A stretch of 64,000 nt of DNA from Actinoplanes sp. L3-i22 (GTDB lineage: Bacteria > Actinomycetota > Actinomycetes > Mycobacteriales > Micromonosporaceae), in contig NZ_AP024745.1 of NCBI RefSeq assembly GCF_019704555.1, positions 5,836,501 to 5,900,500 on the forward strand, given 5' to 3'. The position numbers were made by a program, and so were the translations under genes. Under the pieces are notes generated by a model, which ran no database searches, was not told where the DNA came from, and worked only from the letters and a program-made list of their open reading frames with translations. Positions 33,775 to 40,899 of this stretch are shown in pieces (position 1 is the stretch's first letter; every line of letters starts with the position of its first letter).

Positions 33775-35823
33775 TCAGTGATAGTCCAGGTGCGCGACCG
33801 AGACCACCGTGCCGCCCCGGATCGTGAGCAGCCCCGCCCACGGATCGAACTCGTCGCCCATCACCGCGAACACCCCGCGGCTCACCTGGCACGTGCCCGC
33901 GTGCGTCCCCGCGTCCAGGCACCGCGCCGGCAGCTCGCGGTAGTCGAGAAACTTCACCCCGGCGGCGACCGGCAACGTCACCCGGGTCCCGCTGTACACC
34001 GGCACGGTCTTCTTCGCGCACTTCGGCGACGAACTCGCCACCGCGAACCGCCGGCAGTACTCCGCGCCGCCCAGATACTCGGCCTGCTCGACGATGGCCA
34101 GCCGATGCGCCTGGTCGAGCATCCACACCCCGGCGACCAGCTGCGCGTCCCCGGTGACGAACGCGGGCACCGGCGGCACGGCCGGATCGGTGCCGGACCG
34201 CAGCAGCGCGTCGGTGAACGTCACCTTCGCGCTCCCACCGGGCAACGCCTCGGCGCCGAACATCACCCGCCCGCTGATCAGGTTGTTCTCGGTCAGCTCA
34301 CCCTCGAGCACCGGTTCGTCGTCGATCGAGACGGTCGCGCCGCGGTCGGTCGTGACGACCAGGATCCGGTGCGGCACCCCGACCTTGGTCGGCCGCTTGA
34401 CCGTCGCGATCGGATCGTCCGCGGCGGCGATCGAGCTGGTCAGGCGGACCTCGCCGGGGCAGACGAAGACCTGGTAGCCCTGCGCCAGATAGTCGGGCTG
34501 GCCCTCGTCGCCGGTCGCCCGGAACCAGATCGTCGCGCAGGACCGGCTGTTGGCCAGGGTCGCCCGCACGCCGATGTTCTGGCTCGCCGGGAAGGCCAGG
34601 TGCGCGTACTCCCCGCAGACCATCATCGACTCCGCCTTCGCCGAGACGACCAGGCCCTTCTTGATCGCGCAGGTGCCGCCCTCCTCGCTGACCGGGCCGA
34701 ATCCGGCCGCGGTCAGCAACGGATCGAAGAGCGCGGGCCCGGTGGGCGGATCGGTCGCGGTCGCGGCCGGGCTGGGCTCCGCCGATTGCGGGGTACGGCC
34801 CTCGGCGGCCTGCGGCCCGTCCCGCAGTCCGATGCCCGCGGCCACGCCGGTGCCGACCGCGAGGACCGCCGCCACCGCGGCCGCGATCACCACGCCCCGC
34901 CGCTTGCGGGGCGGCTTGCGCTCCCCGGTGTGGTAGCGCCCGGACTGCTGCGCCGCCTCCGCCTCGCGGCGCAGTTCCGGCGGCAGCGGGGGAGCGCTCG
35001 GCGCCGCCCCGGTCACCAGCAGCCGGTCCAGCAGCTCCGTCGCGGTCGGCCGGTTCGCCGGCTCCTTGTCCAGCGCCGCCCCGACCAGCTCGGCCAGGTA
35101 GGGCGGCAGATCCCCGATCCTCGGCGGCTGGGTGAGGATCCGGGCCGCGGTCACCGCCGGGGTGTCGCCGCCGAACGGGGTCCGGCCGGTCCCCGCGTAC
35201 GTGACCACCGCGCCCCAGGCGAACACGTCGACCGCGGGCGTGATCAGCCGGTCGGTCTCCGGGTCGAGCCGCTCCGGCGACATGTAGGCGAGGGTCCCGA
35301 CCACCTCCTGGGCCCGGGTGTGGAAGCTGGTCGGTTCGAGCGGCCGGGCGATCCCGAAGTCGATCACCTTGGGGATGCCGAGCGCGAACAGCACGTTGCG
35401 CGGCTTCAGGTCCCGGTGGATCACCCCGACGCCGTGGATCGCGGCGAGCGCCGACGCCACCCCGACCGCGACCCCGTGCAGGCTGCCCCCGCCCAGCGGC
35501 CCGCTCTCGGTGACCACCTCGCTCAGGCTCGGGCCGTCCACGTACTCGACCACCAGGTACGGCGTCTCGTGGTCCGGGTCGGCGTCGAGCACCTCGGCGG
35601 TGCAGAACGGCGGCACCTGCCGCGCCCGGTTCACCTCGCTCCGGAACCGGGCCCGGAACTGCTGGTCGTGCGCGTACTCCGGCCGGATCACCTTGACCGC
35701 GACGAGCCGCCCGCCCGGGTCCTGGGCCAGGTAGACGGCGCCCATCCCGCCCTCCCCGATCCGGGAGAGCAGGCGGTACTTCCCGATGGACTGCGGGTCG
35801 GCGGGACGCAAACGATCTACCAC
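33775..35823 (-). CDS. membrane Ser/Thr protein kinase (PknB type)
   Basis: A 682-residue eukaryotic-like kinase. The Gly loop is RIGEGGMGAVYLA, the catalytic Lys is at 44 (VAVKVI), HRDLKPRNV holds Asp138, and DFG is at 155-157, followed by VVGTLAYMSPERL. After a linker and a membrane helix (~312-333) the extracellular part begins with a low-complexity Ser/Thr/Pro stretch and then a ~340-residue domain with paired Cys residues and jelly-roll-like strands. The ligand is unknown. GTG 35823 lies 8 nt after TAGGTT (35837-35832). It ends at a strong terminator and is divergent from the DUF4304-like gene. Confidence 0.94.
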   Translation of the reverse strand: MVDRLRPADPQSIGKYRLLSRIGEGGMGAVYLAQDPGGRLVAVKVIRPEYAHDQQFRARFRSEVNRARQVPPFCTAEVLDADPDHETPYLVVEYVDGPSLSEVVTESGPLGGGSLHGVAVGVASALAAIHGVGVIHRDLKPRNVLFALGIPKVIDFGIARPLEPTSFHTRAQEVVGTLAYMSPERLDPETDRLITPAVDVFAWGAVVTYAGTGRTPFGGDTPAVTAARILTQPPRIGDLPPYLAELVGAALDKEPANRPTATELLDRLLVTGAAPSAPPLPPELRREAEAAQQSGRYHTGERKPPRKRRGVVIAAAVAAVLAVGTGVAAGIGLRDGPQAAEGRTPQSAEPSPAATATDPPTGPALFDPLLTAAGFGPVSEEGGTCAIKKGLVVSAKAESMMVCGEYAHLAFPASQNIGVRATLANSRSCATIWFRATGDEGQPDYLAQGYQVFVCPGEVRLTSSIAAADDPIATVKRPTKVGVPHRILVVTTDRGATVSIDDEPVLEGELTENNLISGRVMFGAEALPGGSAKVTFTDALLRSGTDPAVPPVPAFVTGDAQLVAGVWMLDQAHRLAIVEQAEYLGGAEYCRRFAVASSSPKCAKKTVPVYSGTRVTLPVAAGVKFLDYRELPARCLDAGTHAGTCQVSRGVFAVMGDEFDPWAGLLTIRGGTVVSVAHLDYH

Positions 35824-35897
35824 GGGGTGACAACCTACCGGCCCCGCATTTCGGGCCACCCCGTGGTCCGTGCGACGGCGCGATATCGTGCCGCCTC

Positions 35898-36509
35898 GTG
35901 AACGCGTTGCTGCGCCGCTTCGTCGACCTGATCGAGCCGGACCTGACGGCCGCCGGCTTCGTCCGGCGCGGCCCGGTCTTCCGGCATCTCGACGCGGCGG
36001 GCAACGGGATCGCCCTGGACGTCCAGCCCACCGCCGCGATGTGGGGCGAGGTCGAGTTCTTCGTCAACGCCGGCCTGCTGCTCGCCCCGCACCTGCGGTT
36101 CTACTTCGGCGACGAGGACCCGGGCCGGGAGGCGATGCCGCACCACAGCGTCTGGGACCACCGGCTGACCGGGATGCGCGACCACCACCTGTTCTCGCTG
36201 TCGACCGAGGCCGACGCGGACACCGCCGCGACCATCGTGCTGACCTGGCTGGCGGCCAGCCTGCCTCGATTGAAGAGCTGCCTGGGCGACTACGACGCGA
36301 TGTTCGCGGCGATCGCGGCGGACGGGCGGCACGCCGACCCGGACGGCACCTGGCACGAGGCGGTCCTCCGCCTCTACGCCCACGCCGACCGCGGCGACGT
36401 GGCCGCGGTCCGCGCAGCCCTCGGCACCTGGCACGACACCGGCCCGGACTCGCTGGCCGCCCACGCCCTGCACCTCGCCGAGCAGCGCCGCCGCGAGCGG
36501 GAAAGCTGA
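35898..36509 (+). CDS. DUF4304-like hypothetical protein
   Basis: A 203-residue soluble protein. The N-terminal pattern (LLRRFVDLIEPDLTAAGFVRRGPVFRHL, then strand-rich IALDVQPTAAMWGEVEFFVNAGL) resembles DUF4304 proteins, a family of unknown role. The C-terminal half is helical and ends in Arg-rich RRRRERES-like sequence. GTG 35898 lies 8 nt after TATCGT (35884-35889). Divergent from the Ser/Thr kinase, 74 nt apart. Confidence 0.72.
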   Translation: MNALLRRFVDLIEPDLTAAGFVRRGPVFRHLDAAGNGIALDVQPTAAMWGEVEFFVNAGLLLAPHLRFYFGDEDPGREAMPHHSVWDHRLTGMRDHHLFSLSTEADADTAATIVLTWLAASLPRLKSCLGDYDAMFAAIAADGRHADPDGTWHEAVLRLYAHADRGDVAAVRAALGTWHDTGPDSLAAHALHLAEQRRRERES

Positions 36510-36534
36510 TCCGTGGTCGGCTAACCTGGGCCGC

Positions 36535-36585
36535 ATGGGTTGCATGTGCTGCTTCGCCGCGATGAACATCCGCGCCGCCGCCTGA
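36535..36585 (+). CDS. leaderless Cys-rich leader peptide, 16 residues
   Basis: ATG 36535 opens a 16-codon frame encoding MGCMCCFAAMNIRAAA, ending at TGA 36583-36585. Three Cys codons fall within four positions (C-M-C-C). TAACCT (36522-36527) ends 7 nt before the ATG, matching the leaderless promoters of this region, so translation can start at the transcript's 5' end. A pair of competing hairpins begins 1 nt after the stop, and a P-loop kinase gene follows. Cys-rich leaderless short frames act as cysteine-responsive attenuators in mycobacteria; a similar job here is inference. Confidence 0.6.
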   Translation: MGCMCCFAAMNIRAAA

Positions 36586-36644
36586 CGGCGGTCACGCGGT
36601 TGTCGTAACCGCGGGTCGTACCGCCGGACAAGGTCCGTTCCGGC
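36586..36644 (+). promoter_or_regulatory. Candidate attenuator: two mutually exclusive hairpins
   Basis: Hairpin 1 has an outer stem CGGCGGT/ACCGCCG (36586-36592 with 36620-36626) and an inner stem CGCGGTT/AACCGCG (36595-36601 with 36607-36613). Hairpin 2 uses GCCGGA/TCCGGC (36623-36628 with 36639-36644), which shares 36623-36626 with the outer stem of hairpin 1, so both cannot form fully. Hairpin 1 starts right after the leader-peptide stop, where a stalled ribosome would block it. Confidence 0.5.
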
Positions 36645-36670
36645 AGCTACCTGACTCGTGGAGCAGATCC

Positions 36671-37195
36671 ATGGCACAACTCTTTCTGATGGTCGGCCTC
36701 CCCGGTGCGGGGAAGACGACCAGGGCTCTCGCCCTCGCCGCGGCGCACCGGGCGCTGCGGCTCACCCCGGACGAATGGATGATCGCCCTGTTCGGCGAGC
36801 CGGACGCCGACGGCCGGCGCGACGTGCTGGAGGCCCGGCTGATCACGGTCGCCCTGCAGGTGCTGCGGGCCGGCGCCGACGTCGTGCTGGACTTCGGCCT
36901 GTGGGGCCGCGACGAACGGTCGGCGCTGCGCCGGCTCGCCGCCGAGGCCGGCGCCGCCTGCACGGTCGTCTACCTGCCGGTCGGCCGGGACGTGCAGCGC
37001 GCCCGGATCGCGCACCGCCAGGCCACCGCGCCGCACACCACGTTCCCGATGAGCGAGACCGAGCTCGATCAGTGGCGGACCCAGTTCCAGCCCCCGGACG
37101 CCGCGGAGCTCGACGGCGGCCCCATCCCGGCCCCGCCGCCGGGCTGGCCCACCTGGCCGGCCTGGGCCGCGGACCGCTGGCCGACGCTGGGCTAA
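36671..37195 (+). CDS. P-loop kinase (AAA/zeta-toxin-like ATPase)
   Basis: A 174-residue P-loop NTPase. Walker A is GLPGAGKTTRA at residues 9-19; TPDEWMIALFG follows, and a Walker-B-like strand is VVLDFGLWGRDER. This layout is that of small-molecule kinases and polynucleotide-kinase-like proteins in which the DEWM-type Asp helps bind substrate; the substrate is unknown. Gln/Arg-rich lid residues (RARIAHRQA) are present. GGAG lies 8-11 nt before ATG 36671. The gene is preceded by the Cys-rich leader peptide and hairpins, which may control it, and its 3' end overlaps the HxlR gene by 4 nt. Confidence 0.85.
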   Translation: MAQLFLMVGLPGAGKTTRALALAAAHRALRLTPDEWMIALFGEPDADGRRDVLEARLITVALQVLRAGADVVLDFGLWGRDERSALRRLAAEAGAACTVVYLPVGRDVQRARIAHRQATAPHTTFPMSETELDQWRTQFQPPDAAELDGGPIPAPPPGWPTWPAWAADRWPTLG

Positions 37196-37668
37196 TCCGC
37201 GGGGCGGGCCGCGTTCAGGCGTTCCAGGGGGCTGGGGCCGGAGCGCGGCACCGCCGGCGCGCCGAGGTGGTGGACGCGCAGCTCGTCCATGAGCTCGTCG
37301 AGGAACGCCGGACCCGCGTCGCGCAGGAACTCCTGCCGGGCCCGGAGCTCGTCGCTGCCGGCGCGCCAGTCGAGCCCCCAGTTCCCGAGCGCGTAGATGA
37401 TCGGCAGCGTCCGGATCCCGGCCTCGGTGAGGCTGTAGCGGGCCCGCTGACCCCGCGCCGCCGTGCCGCGGGTCAGGATCCCGGCCTCGACGAGCCGGAC
37501 GAGCCGGTCGGCGAGGATGTTCGAGGCGATGCCCTCGATCGACCCGGTGAGCAGCGCCCGGAAGTACCGGCGGTCGCCGAAGATGACGTCACGCAGCACC
37601 AACAGCGCCCAGCGATCGCCGAGCACCTCGACGGCGGCGTTGATCGGACACCCGGACCGTGGTTCCAC
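37192..37668 (-). CDS. HxlR family transcriptional regulator
   Basis: A 158-residue winged-helix regulator. CPINAAVEVLGDRWALLVLRDVIFG and IASNILADRLVRLVEAGIL are the HxlR signatures; the conserved N-terminal Cys that senses reactive species in some members is present (SGCPI). GTG 37668 has GGAGGA 5 nt upstream. It is divergent from a RibD-fold reductase and MBL hydrolase and probably represses them through the 25-bp operator between the genes. Confidence 0.94.
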   Translation of the reverse strand: MEPRSGCPINAAVEVLGDRWALLVLRDVIFGDRRYFRALLTGSIEGIASNILADRLVRLVEAGILTRGTAARGQRARYSLTEAGIRTLPIIYALGNWGLDWRAGSDELRARQEFLRDAGPAFLDELMDELRVHHLGAPAVPRSGPSPLERLNAARPAD

Positions 37669-37677
37669 GCTTCCTCC

Positions 37678-37726
37678 TTGACACGTATGACGCCCTCAAT
37701 ATAGTGGTTGCAGAACGCAACCACTA
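37678..37726 (+). promoter_or_regulatory. Sigma-70-like promoter with HxlR operator
   Basis: Promoter TTGACA (37678-37683), 16-nt spacer, TATAGT (37700-37705). Overlapping the -10 is a perfect inverted repeat TAGTGGTTGC (37702-37711) / GCAACCACTA (37717-37726) with a 5-nt spacer. It lies between the HxlR gene and its divergent target, so HxlR binding here should block the RibD-fold gene and probably its own transcription. Confidence 0.8.
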
Positions 37727-37740
37727 GGAGGCGGGAGCGA

Positions 37741-38331
37741 ATGGGCAGCTTCATCTACCAGATGAACGTCTCCCTCGACCTGCGGATCGAGCAGGTCCCC
37801 GGGGACAACGGCGCGGGCGAGTGGCTGCGCATCGACGAGGAGCTGCACCGCGAGTTCAACGCGCGCTCCCGGGCGATGTCGCTGATGGTCCACGGCCGGG
37901 TCCTCTACGAGGTGATGGAGGAGTACTGGCCACGCGCCCGCGCCGACGAGTCCCTGCCGGCCGTCATGCGGGAGTACGGCGAGATCTGGACGTCCACCCC
38001 GAAGGTGCTCGTCTCCCGAACCCGCCGGGCGGCCGGGCACGACACCGTGGTGATCGGGGGCGACGACGCGATCGAGCGGCTCGCCGCGCTCCGGGCCGAG
38101 ACCAGCGGCCGGATCGGGGTGGGCGGCGCGACGCTGGCGACGCAGCTGCTCCGCGCCGGCCTGCTCGACGAGCTGCTGCTCTTCACCCATCCGGCGTTCC
38201 TCGGCTTCGGCCGGCCGCTGTTCGACGACTACGAGATGCCGATCGACCTGGAACTGCTCGAGCACCGGGCGTTCGGCCAGGGGGTCACCATGCACCGCTA
38301 CGCCATCCAGGACGCGAGTGAGGAGAGCTGA
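37741..38331 (+). CDS. dihydrofolate reductase/RibD C-terminal domain protein
   Basis: A 196-residue NADPH-binding protein of the RibD-C/DHFR fold. The opening strand MGSFIYQMNVSLDLRIE, the MVHGRVLYEVMEEYWP block, and the GRIGVGGATLATQLLRAGLLDELLLF segment are typical of YyaP/YwjB-like reductases of unknown substrate. ATG 37741 has AGGAGG (37726-37731) and GGGAG (37733-37737) upstream. Its stop overlaps the next start (TGATG). Expression is probably released when the divergent HxlR protein is inactivated. Confidence 0.92.
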   Translation: MGSFIYQMNVSLDLRIEQVPGDNGAGEWLRIDEELHREFNARSRAMSLMVHGRVLYEVMEEYWPRARADESLPAVMREYGEIWTSTPKVLVSRTRRAAGHDTVVIGGDDAIERLAALRAETSGRIGVGGATLATQLLRAGLLDELLLFTHPAFLGFGRPLFDDYEMPIDLELLEHRAFGQGVTMHRYAIQDASEES

Positions 38332-39140
38332 TGCTGACGCAGATCGCTGAGGGAGTGCTGGTCCACGAGAGCGAGTTCCTGCAGAGCAACGCCGTCGTGG
38401 TGCACGGCCGCACCGGCGTGCTGCTGGTCGACGCCGGGTTGCAGGACCACGAGCTGGCCTGCCTCGCGGACGACCTGGCCCGGGCCGGCCGGACCGTCGT
38501 CGCCGGCTTCTCCACCCACCCGCACTGGGACCACCTGCTCTGGCACGCGAGCCTGGGCGATCCACCGCGGTACGGCACGGCCCGCTGTGCGGCCGCGGCC
38601 CAGGAGGAGCTGGCCGACCCGGACACCAAGGCGAACATCATCGAGCACCTGGCCGGGACCGGGATCGAGGAGCACCTCTCGCTGGATCGGTACGGCCTGA
38701 TCACCGCCCTGCCCGCCGGTACGGACCTGATCCCGTGGGACGGCCCGCGGGTCCGGATCGTCGAGCACCAGGCGCACGCCCCGGGCCACGCGGCGCTGTT
38801 CGTCGAGGAGCGCGGCGTCCTGATCGCCGGCGACATGCTCTCCGACGTCCTGATCCCGATGCTCGACCTGCACGGCCCCGCCGACCCGATCGAGGGCTAC
38901 CTCGACGCGTTGCGCCTGCTGGAGACGGTGCCGGCCGGGGTCGTCGTCCCCGGCCACGGCTCGGTCGGCGACGCCACCGAGCTGACCACCCGGATCGCCC
39001 GGGACCGGGCGTACGTCCTCGCCCTGCGCGACGGCACCCCGCTCGACGACCCGCGGCTCGGCCCGTCGGCCAAGCCCGGCTGGGAGTGGGTCGGCGACGT
39101 CCACGACGGTCAGGCCAAGGGGCTGGCCGGCCGCGCCTAG
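38331..39140 (+). CDS. MBL-fold metallo-hydrolase
   Basis: A 269-residue metallo-beta-lactamase-fold hydrolase. The metal motif is H63-P-H65-W-D67-H68 (STHPHWDHLLW); further ligands are likely in APGHAALF, IAGDMLSD and VVPGHGSV. Substrate unknown; glyoxalase II or lactonase-like activity is possible. It is co-translated with the RibD-fold gene under the HxlR operator. The 3' end overlaps the convergent TetR gene by 4 nt. Confidence 0.92.
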   Translation: MLTQIAEGVLVHESEFLQSNAVVVHGRTGVLLVDAGLQDHELACLADDLARAGRTVVAGFSTHPHWDHLLWHASLGDPPRYGTARCAAAAQEELADPDTKANIIEHLAGTGIEEHLSLDRYGLITALPAGTDLIPWDGPRVRIVEHQAHAPGHAALFVEERGVLIAGDMLSDVLIPMLDLHGPADPIEGYLDALRLLETVPAGVVVPGHGSVGDATELTTRIARDRAYVLALRDGTPLDDPRLGPSAKPGWEWVGDVHDGQAKGLAGRA

Positions 39141-39721
39141 GCGAGCGACGCGAGGATGATCTCCTGCGCGGCGCCGACCGCGGCGGTGAGCGCGGCCGGG
39201 TCCCGGCCGATCCGCTCGGCGCCGGCGCGCATCACCCCGGACAGCAGCTCCACCCGCAGGCCCACGTCGCCGACGGCACGGAACTCGCCGCGCGTGACAC
39301 CGTCCCGGACCACCGTCTCCACCTCGGTCACGATCTGGTGGAACGGGCCGTCCGGGCCCTTCACCGCGGCGCTGCCCGGCCGGAACATCAGCTGCAGGGT
39401 CTGGTCGGTGAACGCGTCCAGGACCACCGCGACGATCGCCCGCAACCGCTCCGGCGCCGGGTCGCCGGACCGGGCGGCGATCGCGGTGACCCGCTCCACC
39501 GTGGGCCGCCCGGCCCGCTCGGTCAGCGCCAGCACCAGCCCGCTCTTGTCCGGGGCGTAGTTGTAGAGGGTGTTGCGGGCCAGCCCGGCCCGGGCCGCGA
39601 TGTGCCCCATCGTGATCGCGTCGTAGTCCTGCTCCAGCAGCAGCTCCCGGATCGCGGCGGCGAGGCCGGTCCACACCATCTCGTGGTGTTCCCCGATGCT
39701 GGCTCCCCGGATCCGCGGCAT
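39137..39721 (-). CDS. TetR family regulator
   Basis: A 194-residue TetR protein: HTH residues ~12-60 (AITMGHIAARAGLARNTLYNYAPDKSGL) and an all-helical ligand domain. ATG 39721 has GGGAGGA 7 nt upstream; GTG 39739 is an alternative. It lies downstream of an SDR gene on the same strand and is probably expressed with it from the promoter that carries two CGAC-N5-GTCG sites, giving autoregulation. Confidence 0.92.
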   Translation of the reverse strand: MPRIRGASIGEHHEMVWTGLAAAIRELLLEQDYDAITMGHIAARAGLARNTLYNYAPDKSGLVLALTERAGRPTVERVTAIAARSGDPAPERLRAIVAVVLDAFTDQTLQLMFRPGSAAVKGPDGPFHQIVTEVETVVRDGVTRGEFRAVGDVGLRVELLSGVMRAGAERIGRDPAALTAAVGAAQEIILASLA

Positions 39722-39745
39722 CCGGTCATCCTCCCGCACCGCGCC

Positions 39746-39836
39746 GACCGGCGGTCACGCGGCGGCCGGCGGTCACGCGTTGGCCGACGTTCGTGCGGCG
39801 GCCGGCGGTCATGCGGCGGCCGGCGGTCATGCGGTG
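39746..39836. repeat. 18-bp tandem repeat at the end of the SDR gene
   Basis: Four to five degenerate copies of GGCGGCCGGCGGTCA(C/T)GC run from about 39746 to 39836 between the TetR start and the SDR stop, with the last copy reaching into the SDR stop codon region. The middle copy (GTTGGCCGACGTTCGTGC) is the most diverged. Confidence 0.75.
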
Positions 39837-40687
39837 GTCGGCTTCGGGAGGTGGCGGCGCACGGTGCCGGCGATGACCCGGTCGAGCAGGCGGTCGGGCA
39901 GCACCCGGGCCATCCCGATGATCATCGCGGCGTCCCGGCCGACCGTGTAGCGGGTGCGCGGCCGGCGCGCGGTCACCGCCTTCGCGATCACCCGGGCCGC
40001 GGCGTCCGCGGTCAGGCCGGCCGAGGTGCCGGACGCCATCAGCGAGTTGATCGCCTGGACCAGGCCGCCGTAGCGGGCGTCCTGCTCCGGGGTCATCCGG
40101 GCGGCCAGATCATTCGCGGTCACGATGCCGCGGCCGGACATCTCGGTGCGGACGCCGCCGGGCTCCAGCACGATCACCCGTACCCCGAGGGGCTCGACCT
40201 CCCGGCGCAGCGCGTCACTGACCGCTTCCAGGGCGAACTTCGCGCCGGCGTACGCGCCGTAGGTCGGCATCGCGGCCTTGCCGCCGATCGAGCTGATGTT
40301 GAGCACGCGACCGCCGCTGCGCAGCAGCGCGGGCAGCAGCGCCTGGGTGACCGCGATGTGCCCGAACAGGTTCACCTCGAACACCCGCCGCCACTCGGCC
40401 AGCGGCAGCGCCTCGACCGGCGCGTTCACCTGGATGCCGGCGTTGTTGACGACCGCGCGCAGTGGGCGCGGGTCCGCGTCGACCCGGGCGGCGAGCGCCT
40501 CGACCCGCGCGGTCTCGGTGATGTCGAGGATCACCGGCTCGACGCCGTCGCCGCGGAGCGCGTCCGCGTCCCGGTCGCGGCGCACCCCGGCGAGCACGTG
40601 GAACCCCTGCCGGGCCAGCTCACGCGCGGTGGCCGCACCCATCCCGGTCGACGCCCCGGTCACGACGACCAACTGCTGTGCACTCAT
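39827..40687 (-). CDS. SDR family oxidoreductase
   Basis: A 286-residue classical SDR. TGASTGMGAAT binds the cofactor, VVNNAGIQV is the NNAG motif, and the catalytic residues are in NISSIGGKAAMPTYGAYAGAK. The C-terminal extension (RRPRTRYTVGRDAAMIIGMA) matches the steroid/retinol-like group of SDRs. The Asp/Arg after strand 2 (VRRDRD) suggests NADP. ATG 40687 has GGAG 6 nt upstream. First gene of an operon with TetR; the promoter carries two operator copies. Confidence 0.93.
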   Translation of the reverse strand: MSAQQLVVVTGASTGMGAATARELARQGFHVLAGVRRDRDADALRGDGVEPVILDITETARVEALAARVDADPRPLRAVVNNAGIQVNAPVEALPLAEWRRVFEVNLFGHIAVTQALLPALLRSGGRVLNISSIGGKAAMPTYGAYAGAKFALEAVSDALRREVEPLGVRVIVLEPGGVRTEMSGRGIVTANDLAARMTPEQDARYGGLVQAINSLMASGTSAGLTADAAARVIAKAVTARRPRTRYTVGRDAAMIIGMARVLPDRLLDRVIAGTVRRHLPKPTTA

Positions 40688-40703
40688 GGTCCACTCCTCT
40701 TTC

Positions 40704-40739
40704 GCGACGATCTGTCGCAAAGATTACGACGGACTGTCG
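40704..40739 (-). promoter_or_regulatory. Two CGAC-N5-GTCG operators upstream of SDR-TetR
   Basis: Inverted repeats GCGAC-GATCT-GTCGC (40704-40718) and CGAC-GGACT-GTCG (40727-40739) lie with centres 22 bp apart, two helical turns. They are embedded in an outer inverted repeat TTTCGCGAC (40700-40708) / GTCGCGAAA (40736-40744). Position 15-55 nt before the SDR start fits TetR repression of the operon that encodes it. Confidence 0.65.
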
Positions 40740-40809
40740 CGAAAAGCGAGCGGGGCCGACGGGCGTGCTCACCCGCCGTACCCAAGCAAGGGTTTTAAAG
40801 AAAACGCGA

Positions 40810-40848
40810 CGGCCGTGCCGCCTTGCTGATCGATCGCGGTCACGGCCG
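40810..40848 (-). terminator. Hairpin with T-rich tail after the FAD monooxygenase gene
   Basis: Arms CGGCCGTG (40810-40817) and CACGGCCG (40841-40848). On the minus strand the stem is followed by TCGCGTTTTCTTTAAAA, a T-rich tail. It lies 52 nt after the FAD monooxygenase stop. Confidence 0.55.
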
Positions 40849-40899
40849 CCTTGCCTCCAGGCCGATTGCGGGGGTACGGCACGATCCCCGCCCCCGCCG

